Assembly: GCA_003550445.1 (NCBI GenBank)
Contig: PUKG01000125.1
Span: 1 to 14,240, forward strand
Length of the DNA: 14,240 bases
Direction: 5' to 3'
Source: Halobacteroidaceae bacterium
Lineage (GTDB): Bacteria > Bacillota > Halanaerobiia > B1SED10-174
Below the pieces are notes generated by a model, which worked only from the letters and a program-made list of their open reading frames with translations, was not told where the DNA came from and searched no databases. The position numbers were made by a program, and so were the translations under genes. This document shows positions 1 through 7,948 of this stretch, in pieces; positions within the stretch are counted from its first letter, which is position 1, and each line of letters starts with the position of its first letter.

Positions 1-254
1 CCCAGGATCCCAACTATGATTGGAAGCAAGGCTCCTCCTGCAATAACCAGAGCCCTCTCCCAGAACCCTATCATACTTAAATCAGAATAAGAAACGTGTG
101 GATTGCCAAGGAAAATAAAAGGCTGGATATAATTAATTTCCCCTCCGAAAAGGATAGCAAATAGCCCGTGACCTGCTTCATGGATAATTCCATTTAAAAC
201 AATTACCAAGAAAATTACGGGGACAAGGATTAAAAAAATTTTGAACTTATTCAT
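1..254 (-). CDS. Membrane zinc-metalloprotease-like protein (HEAGH motif), 3'-truncated by window edge
   Basis: Only the first 84 codons are visible; the C-terminus lies beyond the left edge. A hydrophobic segment at residues 6-23 (signal anchor or first membrane helix) runs directly into HEAGH at residues 25-29, the HExxH zinc-binding and catalytic motif inside or next to a membrane helix. This arrangement is typical of M50/site-2-protease-like integral membrane peptidases and related putative zincins. A second hydrophobic stretch starts near residue 69. The third metal ligand would be off the window, so activity cannot be judged. The start is placed at the ATG at 254 because GGAG (264-267 on the complement) lies 9 nt upstream of it. 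The alternative ATG at 263 directly abuts that GGAG. A well-formed promoter lies about 50 bp upstream. Substrate and role are unknown. Membership in a zinc-dependent membrane family is likely; a specific assignment such as SpoIVFB-like is not supported. Confidence 0.7.
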   Translation of the reverse strand, partial: MNKFKIFLILVPVIFLVIVLNGIIHEAGHGLFAILFGGEINYIQPFIFLGNPHVSYSDLSMIGFWERALVIAGGALLPIIVGIL

Positions 255-304
255 TTTCTTCATCTCCAAACCCCAATGGATTCAATTTCCTTTTTGCAAG
301 AATA

Positions 305-333
305 ATTATACCATTACTAACCTCCCAAAACAA
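305..333 (-). promoter_or_regulatory. Sigma-A-type promoter for the metalloprotease-like gene
   Basis: On the complement strand TTGTTT (328-333) is followed after exactly 17 bp by TATAAT (305-310). The -10 is preceded by TGG, giving an extended -10. The predicted start near 298 leaves a leader of about 44 nt before the ATG at 254. Confidence 0.7.
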
Positions 334-640
334 TTTTCTTAGGTTCCCAGTTTTTTAAAGAACCTTAAAGGGCTTCTCTCTCTCTTTCAATTAATTACAA
401 CAATCAAAGAATCAAGAAAAAAGAACTCAAGGAAGATTTCCTCTTAGGCTTTTTTTTATTTTCTTTGGTCCTAATTTTTTTATTCCTTAAAGGGTTAGTA
501 ATTAGGACTAATTTTCTTCTAAAAATAGTTCCCCCTTAATTTTTTTTGTTTATTCCAAAACATTTTAGCTTTGGTAACTTCAGCATTTTCCATTAAAATT
601 AATAACCTAAATTATTTAGCTTTCTAAAAAAAGATATATC

Positions 641-739
641 TTACCATTCCACATTAACATGATTTAATGTTGGCTTACCGCTATCGGCCAACGCCTCTTC
701 AGCTCCCTCAGGCCTATTTTCCGTTATTTCTCCGCTGTA
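641..739 (-). pseudogene. Possible remnant of a decayed coding region (C-terminal fragment)
   Basis: On the complement, 739 to 641 translates as 32 residues ending ...NHVNVEW and a stop, with ordinary protein-like composition and higher GC than the surroundings. Reading the same frame upstream to about 1021 gives further short protein-like pieces separated by six stops, for example FRTIIAEIGVKSIEVALSY at about 870-805. The FRxxxxEIGVK pattern loosely recalls the region after the second Asp of integrase-core (DDE) transposases. That resemblance is weak, and the stop density is not much lower than expected for such AT-rich DNA, so this is a hypothesis only. Confidence 0.25.
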
Positions 740-1193
740 TTATTGAGTTTTCGTTATTAGCAGACCAATTAAGTTCAAACTTTATCTTTCTGTGTAGCTT
801 AATGCTACTTCAATACTCTTAACCCCTATTTCAGCAATAATCGTCCGAAATTGTTTTGGATTAAATTATCTTCGCTATAAGTCTTTGGTTATAAAATTTG
901 AGCCACTCCATTTAATAAAATCCCCCTTTGGCAGGGTTTTATTTAAATTAATTTCAACTTCGAGCTCTATTTAAAGGTTCTCCTCCATTTGCTTCCTCTC
1001 CATCTACTTATACCCTGCCATAACCTTTAATTTCAATTTAGAGGTTATATCTTTCAAGGTTTTTATTTAAGACCTATTGAACAGCCATTAAATGTTCCCA
1101 AAAATATTTTTTGTAAAAAGAAAAATTTTCAAATTTCAGCCATTTCCTTGTTAAAATTCTTAAGCAAACCTTTCATTATTTGATTAGTTATTA

Positions 1194-1199
1194 TATAAT
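1194..1199 (+). promoter_or_regulatory. Candidate -10 element for the ABC exporter operon
   Basis: A perfect TATAAT lies 40 bp upstream of the ATG at 1240. No convincing -35 is present at 17 bp (TTTCAT), and the area is a TA-rich run, so the match may be fortuitous. Confidence 0.3.
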
Positions 1200-1239
1200 A
1201 TATTGGTATGAATAATTTTATCCAAAGGGGCAAAGCACA

Positions 1240-2991
1240 ATGAAAACCTTCTTTCGACTTAAAGAATTTATCCGGGAAAATAAAATATATTACATTTTGG
1301 GAATTTTAGCCCTCATCGGAACCAACTCTCTCCAGTTAATTATTCCCCAGTTACTTGGCCGATTTGCCGATAGCATTGCAGAAAGGCAGGTCGATCAGGG
1401 GGGAATTTTCATTTTTATTATAGTCCTTTTAGGCCTTTCCCTTTTAATTGCTTTTTTCCGATTTCTCTGGCGGATTTATGTAATGGGAAACGCCAGGAGA
1501 ATGGAATATACCCTGCGGAACATGCTTTTCCGCCACCTTCAAAGCCTTTCCACCGAATTTTTTAATCGCCATAAAACCGGAGATTTAATGGCCCACGCTA
1601 CAAACGACATCCAGGCCGTTCGAATGGCCCTTGGACCCGGGATAGTACTTTCAATAGATTCCCTGTTTTTAACCACAGTAATTATTATCATGATGATTAC
1701 TACAATAGATTGGCAGCTAACTCTAATTGCCCTGCTCCCCCTTCCCTTCATGGTTGCAATTGTAACTCGCTTTGGGAAAATTATCCATACCCGCTTTAAA
1801 AAGGTTCAGGAAGCCTTTTCGGACCTTACTGATCGAACTCAGGAAAATTTTTCTGGTATCAGGGTAGTAAAGGGTTTTGCTCAGGAAAATGAAGAAAAAG
1901 AAAAGTTTCGCCAGGTGAACCAGGAAAATGTAGATGCTAACATGCATCTTGTTAGAGTCTGGGGACTTTTCATGCCTCTTGTCCAGTTCATTTCGGCTCT
2001 TAGCTTTATTATTGTTCTTGGTTACGGAGGCATCCTGGTAATCAACGGAACCATTTCTCTGGGTAATTTTGTTACCTTTAACAGTTACCTAGGTATGTTA
2101 ACCTGGCCGATGATGGCAATAGGGTGGGTTTTTAACATGATCCAGCGAGGTAAGGCCTCAATGGACAGGTTAAACACTCTTTTTGAAAATAAACCCGCGG
2201 TAACCGATCAACCTGATGCTATCTCTCTGGAATCAATTAAAGGGAAAATCGAATTTCGAAATCTATCCTTCACCTATCCCGGGACAGATGAGCCAGTTTT
2301 AAAAAATGTCACCTTTAAAATTCCTCCTGGACAAACGGTGGGTATCCTTGGGCGAACGGGTTCAGGAAAAACCACCCTGATGAATCTCCTCTTACGCCTT
2401 TACAACCCTCCCCGGGGAACGGTTTTCATTGATGATACCGATATTCACCAAATTCCTTTGGAAACACTCCGGGAAAACATTGGATATGTTCCTCAAGATA
2501 ACTTCCTTTTTTCAACAACAATTAAGGAAAACGTTGATTTTGCTTCCACCGGGAGATCTTTAAAGGAAGTTGAAGATTATACAAAAATGGCCCAGGTTTA
2601 CGATAACATAATTGATTTCCCGAAAAAATATGAAACCCTGGTTGGAGAAAGGGGAGTAACCCTTTCGGGGGGACAGAAACAGAGAATTTCTCTTGCCCGG
2701 GCTCTAATTAAGGACCCCAGTATTCTCATCCTTGATGACAGCCTTTCAGCAGTTGATACCCAAACTGAAGAGGCCATCCTCCATAATCTCAAAGAAGTTA
2801 TGGCTGACAAGACATCACTTATTATTGCCCACCGGATTTCCACCCTGAAGAATGCGGATTATATCATTGTCATCGAAGAGGGTGAAGTAACTCAGCAGGG
2901 TAATCACGATGAATTATTGAAAGAAGATGGCCTTTATAGAGAACTTTACCAGAAACAACTTCTTGAGGATAAAATTGACAGCGTTGGTTAA
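1240..2991 (+). CDS. Heterodimeric ABC exporter half-transporter, degenerate-site subunit (BmrC/TM287-like)
   Basis: A 583-residue half-transporter with six predicted membrane helices (about 17-37, 56-78, 135-157, 158-178, 243-265, 275-300) followed by a nucleotide-binding domain. Visible motifs are Walker A GRTGSGKTT (371-379), Q-loop Q419, signature LSGGQ (475-479), Walker B with D499, and switch His531. The residue after the Walker B Asp is Asp500 instead of the catalytic Glu. This is the hallmark of the degenerate subunit in heterodimeric exporters such as B. subtilis BmrC (YheI) and T. maritima TM287, and the length matches BmrC. Its SD AAAGGGG (1224-1230) sits 9 nt before the ATG. The partner gene follows after 16 bp, so the two are surely cotranscribed. 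The protein pumps a lipophilic compound, lipid or drug outward across the membrane; the substrate cannot be read from the sequence. No regulator or leader peptide gene was found upstream. Confidence 0.93.
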   Translation: MKTFFRLKEFIRENKIYYILGILALIGTNSLQLIIPQLLGRFADSIAERQVDQGGIFIFIIVLLGLSLLIAFFRFLWRIYVMGNARRMEYTLRNMLFRHLQSLSTEFFNRHKTGDLMAHATNDIQAVRMALGPGIVLSIDSLFLTTVIIIMMITTIDWQLTLIALLPLPFMVAIVTRFGKIIHTRFKKVQEAFSDLTDRTQENFSGIRVVKGFAQENEEKEKFRQVNQENVDANMHLVRVWGLFMPLVQFISALSFIIVLGYGGILVINGTISLGNFVTFNSYLGMLTWPMMAIGWVFNMIQRGKASMDRLNTLFENKPAVTDQPDAISLESIKGKIEFRNLSFTYPGTDEPVLKNVTFKIPPGQTVGILGRTGSGKTTLMNLLLRLYNPPRGTVFIDDTDIHQIPLETLRENIGYVPQDNFLFSTTIKENVDFASTGRSLKEVEDYTKMAQVYDNIIDFPKKYETLVGERGVTLSGGQKQRISLARALIKDPSILILDDSLSAVDTQTEEAILHNLKEVMADKTSLIIAHRISTLKNADYIIVIEEGEVTQQGNHDELLKEDGLYRELYQKQLLEDKIDSVG

Positions 2992-3007
2992 ATAGGAGTG
3001 AAAAAAC

Positions 3008-5095
3008 ATGCAATACTTCCATGAAGAAGAACAATTGGGAAAAGCTTATGATGCCAGGCTGATGAAAAGACTCCTGGCTTATGCCAAGCCCTACTGGGGC
3101 CTGGTTCTCCTTTCCATTTTTCTCCTGTTATTAATTACAGGAACAGAACTGGCAAGGCCTCTTTTAGTGCAAAGAGCAATTGATAATCATATTAACGCTT
3201 ATGATGTCCCTTATGTTGCCCTGCCTCCCCATGAGGCTCCTGAAGAAGCCATTGAGTTTAATGGAAACTTCCTTTACCGGGAAGACTGGTTTGAGGAAGC
3301 CCCTCCTGCCGGGGAAAGGTTCCAGGTTATTAGGGCCGAAGGGAAATATTTTCTGATTCCGGGCGTAATTGACCGGGATACCCCCCGGGAGGTTGATGAG
3401 ATTAATGGAATTTTCTCCATTATTACCCCGGAAGAGAATTATTCAGGGTACCTTCTGGAAGGAGAGGAACTGAGCCAATTCCGAAGCCGTGATATATCCT
3501 CGGTAATCAACCTGGGGTTAATTTTTCTCCTGATTATTTCCCTTGGTTTTGTCCTTAATTACGCCCAGGTATATATGCTCCAGTATACCGGTCAGAAAAT
3601 TGTTTTTGATATCAGGCAGGAACTTTTTGATCACATGGAAACCTTACCCCTTTCTTTTTTTGATGGGAACCCTGTTGGGCGACTGGTAACCAGAGTAACC
3701 AATGATACTCAAACTCTTCACGAGATGTACACAGCAGTCCTGGTAAATCTTTTCCGGGATATCTTCATGTTAATCGGAATAGTCATTGTTATGGTCAGCC
3801 TTAACTGGAGGCTTGCTCTTATTTCCTTTGCTGTTCTGCCCTTAATATTTTTTGTTACAGCCATTTTTAGACTAAAGGCCCGCGATGCTTATCGACAGGT
3901 AAGGGTAAAACTGGCCAGAATTAACGCTTTCTTTTCTGAAAACATTTCGGGTATGCGAATCGTTCAGATTTTCAAACAGGAAGACCGAAAGTTTAAGGAA
4001 TTTGACAACATCAATACTGACCACTTCAAGGCTTCAATGAGAGAATTAAAGGTTTTTGCCATCTTCAGGCCTTCGATGGAGGTTCTTTACGCAATGGGTG
4101 TTGCCCTAATCCTCTGGTTTGGTGGGGGAAGCGTTCTTCAGGGAGTCCTCGAGTTTGGAGTTCTTTACGCTTTTATCAACTACATGGAACAGTTTTTCCG
4201 GCCGATAAACGACCTTACTGAAAAATACAACATTCTCCAATCGGCAATGGCTTCCGCAGAAAGGATTTTCATGATCCGTGATCGCGACCCTGTTATTAAG
4301 GATCCTGCCGAACCCAAAAAATTGGCAACTGCCAGAGGAAAAATTGATTTTAAAAATGTCTGGTTTGCCTATCAGGAAGAAGATTGGGTATTAAGAGATA
4401 TTAGTTTTTCCATAGAACCCGGAGAAACAGTTGCCCTGGTTGGGGCAACTGGAGCTGGAAAGAGTTCAATTATTAATCTTCTCAGCCGGTTCTACGATAT
4501 CCAAAAGGGAAAAATCCTCCTGGACGGCAATGATATCCGGGATTATTCCACTCACGACCTGCGTAAAAACATAGGACTTGTCCTGCAGGATGTTTTCATC
4601 TTCTCAGGAACAGTTAGGGATAATATCCGGTTGAATAACAAAGAAATTTCGGATAAGCGGATTGAAGAGGTTTCTCGCCTGGTTAACGCCCATACTTTTA
4701 TTGAGAAACTACCCAATAAATATGATGAAGAAGTCATGGAAAGGGGTTCTACCTTTTCTTCAGGACAGCGCCAGTTACTGGCATTCGCAAGGGCCCTGGC
4801 CTTTGACCCCGCTGTGCTTGTCTTAGATGAAGCAACAGCAAATATAGATACAGAGACAGAAATTTTAATTCAGGATGCTTTACCCCGGCTTATGGCGGGA
4901 AGAACCAATATTGTTGTTGCCCACAGGCTTTCAACTATTCAGAGTGCGGATAAAATAATTGTAATGCATAAAGGTAAAATTAGAGAAATGGGTAACCATC
5001 AAGAATTACTCCAGGAAAAAGGACTTTATTACAACCTTTATTTGTTACAGTATAAAGAAGATTTTGGAGAAGAAATAAGGAAAGCTTCATCCTAA
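3008..5095 (+). CDS. Heterodimeric ABC exporter half-transporter, catalytic-site subunit (BmrD/TM288-like)
   Basis: A 695-residue half-transporter, partner of the preceding gene. Helix 1 is at about 31-53. An unusually long, mostly hydrophilic segment (about 64-162) then separates it from helix 2 and should form an extracytoplasmic domain, as in BmrD, whose length (673 aa) is similar. The nucleotide-binding domain has Walker A GATGAGKSS (479-487), Walker B with D607 and the catalytic Glu608, and switch His639. Its signature is FSSGQ (583-587) instead of LSGGQ. In a heterodimer this altered signature faces the partner's Walker A and Asp500, completing the degenerate ATP site, while this subunit's Walker A/B and the partner's LSGGQ form the active site. 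The SD GGAGTG (2995-3000) lies 7 nt before the ATG. A strong terminator follows directly. The family is certain; the exported substrate is unknown. Confidence 0.93.
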   Translation: MQYFHEEEQLGKAYDARLMKRLLAYAKPYWGLVLLSIFLLLLITGTELARPLLVQRAIDNHINAYDVPYVALPPHEAPEEAIEFNGNFLYREDWFEEAPPAGERFQVIRAEGKYFLIPGVIDRDTPREVDEINGIFSIITPEENYSGYLLEGEELSQFRSRDISSVINLGLIFLLIISLGFVLNYAQVYMLQYTGQKIVFDIRQELFDHMETLPLSFFDGNPVGRLVTRVTNDTQTLHEMYTAVLVNLFRDIFMLIGIVIVMVSLNWRLALISFAVLPLIFFVTAIFRLKARDAYRQVRVKLARINAFFSENISGMRIVQIFKQEDRKFKEFDNINTDHFKASMRELKVFAIFRPSMEVLYAMGVALILWFGGGSVLQGVLEFGVLYAFINYMEQFFRPINDLTEKYNILQSAMASAERIFMIRDRDPVIKDPAEPKKLATARGKIDFKNVWFAYQEEDWVLRDISFSIEPGETVALVGATGAGKSSIINLLSRFYDIQKGKILLDGNDIRDYSTHDLRKNIGLVLQDVFIFSGTVRDNIRLNNKEISDKRIEEVSRLVNAHTFIEKLPNKYDEEVMERGSTFSSGQRQLLAFARALAFDPAVLVLDEATANIDTETEILIQDALPRLMAGRTNIVVAHRLSTIQSADKIIVMHKGKIREMGNHQELLQEKGLYYNLYLLQYKEDFGEEIRKASS

Positions 5096-5097
5096 AT

Positions 5098-5139
5098 AAA
5101 AAACAGGCCTAAGAGAGTAAATCTCAGGCCTGTTTTTTA
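5098..5139. terminator. Bidirectional intrinsic terminator between the exporter operon and ferredoxin
   Basis: The perfect arms AAAAACAGGCCT and AGGCCTGTTTTT (5099-5110 with 5126-5137) enclose a 15-nt loop that can extend the stem through GAGA/TCTC. The A-run on one side and T-run on the other make it work on both strands, closing the exporter operon (stop at 5095) and the convergent ferredoxin gene (stop at 5158). Confidence 0.9.
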
Positions 5140-5157
5140 GTTTCCAACCTTTTTCCT

Positions 5158-5346
5158 CTAAACTTCTATTATTGCTTCAGTGGGGCAGGCTTCAATCTGT
5201 TCTTGAGCACAATCTTCTTCTCCCGCCGGGACCTCTTCGTTAATCGCCCGGGCCTTTCCTTCTTCGTCCCACTCAAAAACTTCCGGGCAGGCATCAACGC
5301 ACAAACCACAGCTAATGCACTCTTCAGCTTCTACTCTAACTTTCAT
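5158..5346 (-). CDS. Single-cluster [4Fe-4S] ferredoxin
   Basis: A 62-residue acidic cytoplasmic electron carrier. The N-terminal motif C10-x2-C13-x2-C16 and the C-terminal C54-P provide the four ligands of one [4Fe-4S] cluster. Cys20 (followed by Pro) and Cys46 remain; in the Thermotoga/Desulfovibrio-type monocluster ferredoxins the equivalent pair forms a disulfide instead of binding a second cluster. The length is typical of that group. The SD GGGGGAG is about 5 nt upstream of the ATG. The gene stands alone on the minus strand between two plus-strand units, so its redox partner cannot be inferred from context. Its 3' end shares the bidirectional terminator at 5098-5139. A shadow frame on the plus strand over the same bases has no coding features. 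Confidence 0.93.
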   Translation of the reverse strand: MKVRVEAEECISCGLCVDACPEVFEWDEEGKARAINEEVPAGEEDCAQEQIEACPTEAIIEV

Positions 5347-5486
5347 GAAAACTCCCCCTTGTTCTTTTTTCTGCTATATGCTTCTACCTTAAACCGGATA
5401 TTCCTTCTTAGGAAAAAAGGACTTTTATTAAAATAGGGAAAATATACCTATAACAAAAGAAAATTGGAAAAAGGAAAAGCCATTTT

Positions 5487-5516
5487 TTGTTTTTACTGAC
5501 ATGAGTTTTTTAAAAT
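5487..5516 (+). promoter_or_regulatory. Candidate promoter for the phoP-phoR genes
   Basis: TTGTTT (5487-5492), an 18-bp spacer and TAAAAT (5511-5516) give a plausible sigma-A promoter. The predicted start near 5523 is just upstream of the GAGGAGG ribosome binding site, leaving a leader of about 17 nt. It would exclude the ATG at 5501 as the translation start. No repeated PhoP-box hexamers are evident here. Confidence 0.4.
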
Positions 5517-5539
5517 ATTTTATTCGAGGAGGCTTTCTT

Positions 5540-6226
5540 TTGAACAGTATAAGAATTCTCCTGATTGAAGATGAAAAGAACATTTTTGAGCTGATAAAGT
5601 ATAACCTTGAAAAAGAAGGGTTTAAAATTACCTGGGCCGAGGATGGAAAAAAAGGACTGGAAATTTTCCTTAAGGAAAAACCAGACCTTGTCCTTTTAGA
5701 TTTAATGCTTCCTGAGATGGACGGAATGGAAGTCTGCCGGCGAATGAGGGCAAAAACAGGGTTTTCTGTTCCAATTATTATGCTAACCGCCCGCAGCGAT
5801 GAAATTGACAAAATTCTCGGTCTGGAGATGGGGGCCGATGATTACATTACTAAACCTTTCAGTATCAGGGAACTAACTGCCAGAATAAAAGCATCTCTTC
5901 GCAGGCTTCAACCGGAAGAAACAGGAGAAAAAATCTCCCGGGGAGAACTGGAGCTAAAACCTGAGGAATACTCTGCCACCTATTATGGGCATAAATTGAC
6001 TTTGACTCCTAAAGAGTTTTCTCTTCTCCACTTATTATGTAAATACCCTGGAAAAGTAATCACCAGAGAAGATGCCCTGCAAAAAGTATGGGGGTATGAT
6101 TATTATGGGGATACACGGACTGTTGATGTCCATATCCGGCAAATTAGGCAGAAAATGGAACTGGTCTCCCCGGATAACAACCCCATTGAAACCTTGCGGG
6201 GGATCGGTTACCGCTGGAGGGGATAA
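5540..6226 (+). CDS. phoP: OmpR/PhoB-family response regulator, phosphate regulon (PhoP-like)
   Basis: Start chosen at the TTG at 5540: GAGGAGG (5526-5532) lies 7 nt upstream and the receiver fold begins at once. The in-frame ATG at 5501 has no ribosome site. The product has 228 residues. The receiver domain (about 3-118) has the acidic pair E10/D11, phospho-acceptor Asp54 (VLLD), Thr83 and Lys105 (TKPF). The C-terminal half (about 133-228) is an OmpR-type winged-helix DNA-binding domain ending in the usual TLRGIGYRW. On phosphorylation by the adjacent kinase it should dimerise and bind direct-repeat boxes, such as the one proposed upstream of pstB. The kinase gene starts 3 bp after its stop. 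Identification as the phosphate regulator rests on the neighbouring kinase, pstB and phoU; the protein alone could be any PhoB/PhoP-like regulator. Confidence 0.88.
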   Translation: MNSIRILLIEDEKNIFELIKYNLEKEGFKITWAEDGKKGLEIFLKEKPDLVLLDLMLPEMDGMEVCRRMRAKTGFSVPIIMLTARSDEIDKILGLEMGADDYITKPFSIRELTARIKASLRRLQPEETGEKISRGELELKPEEYSATYYGHKLTLTPKEFSLLHLLCKYPGKVITREDALQKVWGYDYYGDTRTVDVHIRQIRQKMELVSPDNNPIETLRGIGYRWRG

Positions 6227-6229
6227 AAT

Positions 6230-7948
6230 ATGACCAGTTTACAACAAAAGATTGCCATTGCATATTCAATTTTAATTGGTATTGCTCTGCTTTCCCTGGG
6301 TTTTATCCTTTCCAGCTATCTTTCTAATTTTTACCTTGAATCCCTGGAAAGAAATCTTAATGAAACAGCACAATTACTGGCTCAAGAGGAAACGATGACC
6401 CGAAGGTGGGATATAGCCCCCGGTTCAGAAACCAGGGTAACGGTTATCGATCTCCAGGGAAGGGTAGTTTTTGAAAGCGAAAAACCAGCAGAAGAATTGG
6501 ATGACCATAGTGACCGGCCGGAGATAATTGCTGCTTATTCAGGAGAAACGGGAAGTAATATCCGTTACAGCGCAACCACCCAACAGGAAATGCTTTATTT
6601 CGCTCTACCGATTTTGAATGAAAATAATGAAATTATTGGGGTTGTTAGGGTAGCAAGACCTTTAACCATAATCAACCAGAGGATTAGCCAGCTTCGAATC
6701 ATTACCTTCTCAGCAATCTTAATAATCCTTTTTCTCGTCTGGTTTATTGGTTACTTTTTACTTGGATCCCTTACAGGTTCCCTTAAACAGCTTGCACAAA
6801 AAGCCCGGTCCATAGGAGGGGGAAATTTCCCCCAACCTTCTCCCATTTCCTCCCGAGACGAAATTGGTCATTTAGAAATGGTTTTTAATGAAATGAGTTT
6901 TAATCTCCAAACTCTCCTGCAAACCCTTGAAGGCCAGAAAGAAAAAACCATTAACATAATCAAAAATTTACCCGTTGGAGTTATGGTCATTAACCGAAAT
7001 GGAACCATCCAGGCAAGTAATCCAACATTTTTTAAACTATTAAAAATTAAACCCCCTGAAAAAGAGGAAACTCACCTACTTAACCTTATCCACGAACCCG
7101 AATTAATTGAATTTATAAAAGGGCTCTGGGACAAAACCGGCGGAACCTTGGAAAAAGAAATTTCCCTGGAAAATCCCTACCGACACCTTCATTTTTCAGC
7201 ATCCAGTCTGGGAAAGGATAAAAATAGCCGGGTAATAGTTCTCCAGGATATGACCAAAATCAAACTTCTTGAAAACACCCGAAAAGAATTTGTGGCTAAC
7301 GTTTCTCATGAGCTCCGAACCCCCCTTACAGCAATCCAGGGATTTTCAGAAACCCTTCGTAACGGTGCCTGGGATGAAAAAGATGCTGCTCACTTTCTGG
7401 AAATAATTGAAAAGGAAAGCACTCGTCTTTCCCGCCTGATTGACGACCTGCTTGTCCTTTCCCGGGTAGAGGCAGCGGAAAAAATTGAGGGAGGTCCAGC
7501 AAATCTCTCTTATTGCACCTTAGCTGCACTGGAAGTTTTATCACAAAAAATTGAAAACAAAAAAATTAAAGTAAATAATGAGGTTCCTTCTGACCTGGAA
7601 GTAAATTTAAATGAAGATGATCTTGTCCAGGTTATAATTAACCTGACCGGGAACGCTGTTAACCATTCCCCAGAAAATTCATCAATTGAGTTAATAGCAG
7701 GAAAAAAAGACAATGAAATTTTCTGGTCCATAAAGGATCAGGGTCCCGGGATCCCATTTGAAGACCAACCAAGGGTTTTCGAACGTTTTTACCGGGTCGA
7801 CAAAGCCCGGAGTCGCGAATCCGGGGGAACAGGATTAGGCCTTGCCATTGTAAAACACATTATTCAACAGGCCGGGGGCCGGATTGAGCTTGTTAGCACC
7901 CCTGGAAAGGGAAGCACTTTTACCATTTGGCTACATCCTTACGAATAA
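6230..7948 (+). CDS. phoR: Membrane sensor histidine kinase, phosphate regulon (PhoR-like)
   Basis: A 572-residue kinase close in length to B. subtilis PhoR (579). The order is: membrane helix about 8-30, extracytoplasmic sensor about 31-157, membrane helix about 158-180, HAMP about 180-232, a PAS domain about 238-340, dimerisation/phosphotransfer helices with the H-box His360 (SHELRTPL), then the ATPase domain with N-box Asn471/Asn475, G1 DQGPG from Asp503, F-box, and G2 GGTGLGLAIV. It phosphorylates the response regulator encoded just upstream. The SD GGAGGGG lies within the last codons of that gene, so the pair is translationally close. In the Bacillus and E. coli systems the PAS domain is the contact point for PhoU and PstB, which fits the order of genes here. 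The family is certain, and the phosphate specificity is well supported by context. Confidence 0.9.
   Translation: MTSLQQKIAIAYSILIGIALLSLGFILSSYLSNFYLESLERNLNETAQLLAQEETMTRRWDIAPGSETRVTVIDLQGRVVFESEKPAEELDDHSDRPEIIAAYSGETGSNIRYSATTQQEMLYFALPILNENNEIIGVVRVARPLTIINQRISQLRIITFSAILIILFLVWFIGYFLLGSLTGSLKQLAQKARSIGGGNFPQPSPISSRDEIGHLEMVFNEMSFNLQTLLQTLEGQKEKTINIIKNLPVGVMVINRNGTIQASNPTFFKLLKIKPPEKEETHLLNLIHEPELIEFIKGLWDKTGGTLEKEISLENPYRHLHFSASSLGKDKNSRVIVLQDMTKIKLLENTRKEFVANVSHELRTPLTAIQGFSETLRNGAWDEKDAAHFLEIIEKESTRLSRLIDDLLVLSRVEAAEKIEGGPANLSYCTLAALEVLSQKIENKKIKVNNEVPSDLEVNLNEDDLVQVIINLTGNAVNHSPENSSIELIAGKKDNEIFWSIKDQGPGIPFEDQPRVFERFYRVDKARSRESGGTGLGLAIVKHIIQQAGGRIELVSTPGKGSTFTIWLHPYE

Larger units (their letters stand above)
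264..1239. other. AT-rich gap without an intact gene; possible decayed DNA
   Basis: No reading frame of credible length occurs on either strand. The stretch is rich in homopolymer T and A runs and contains only short structures: a 9-bp inverted repeat (468-476 with 500-508), a GTTGGC/GCCAAC inverted repeat (669-674 with 687-692), and a terminator-like hairpin at 914-943 whose arms are AATAAAA and TTTTATT around CCC/GGG. Around 664-735 base composition is clearly less AT-rich than the flanks, and the complement there reads as a gene-like C-terminus broken upstream by stops. The right end carries the promoter region of the ABC exporter operon, and the left end the promoter of the divergent metalloprotease-like gene. 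Confidence 0.6.

Noticed and set aside
261..263. ATG at 263 as the start of the metalloprotease-like gene
   Set aside because: It directly abuts GGAG, leaving no spacer; the ATG at 254 in the same frame has a 9-nt spacer.
468..508. 9-bp inverted repeat as a terminator or operator
   Set aside because: The 23-nt loop, AT-rich arms and lack of any adjacent gene end make it no better than chance in such AT-rich DNA.
5203..5436. Plus-strand open frame over the ferredoxin gene
   Set aside because: It is antisense to a clear ferredoxin with conserved cysteines, has no ribosome site and its composition is unlike a real protein.
5440..5505. A PhoP box upstream of phoP
   Set aside because: Single TTnACA-like hexamers (such as CTGACA at 5496) occur, but no neighbour lies at 11-bp spacing, so autoregulation through a standard box is not supported.
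5501..5539. ATG at 5501 as the start of the response regulator
   Set aside because: It has no ribosome binding site, the extra 13 residues are not receiver-like and lie over a candidate -10, and GAGGAGG is placed correctly for the TTG at 5540.
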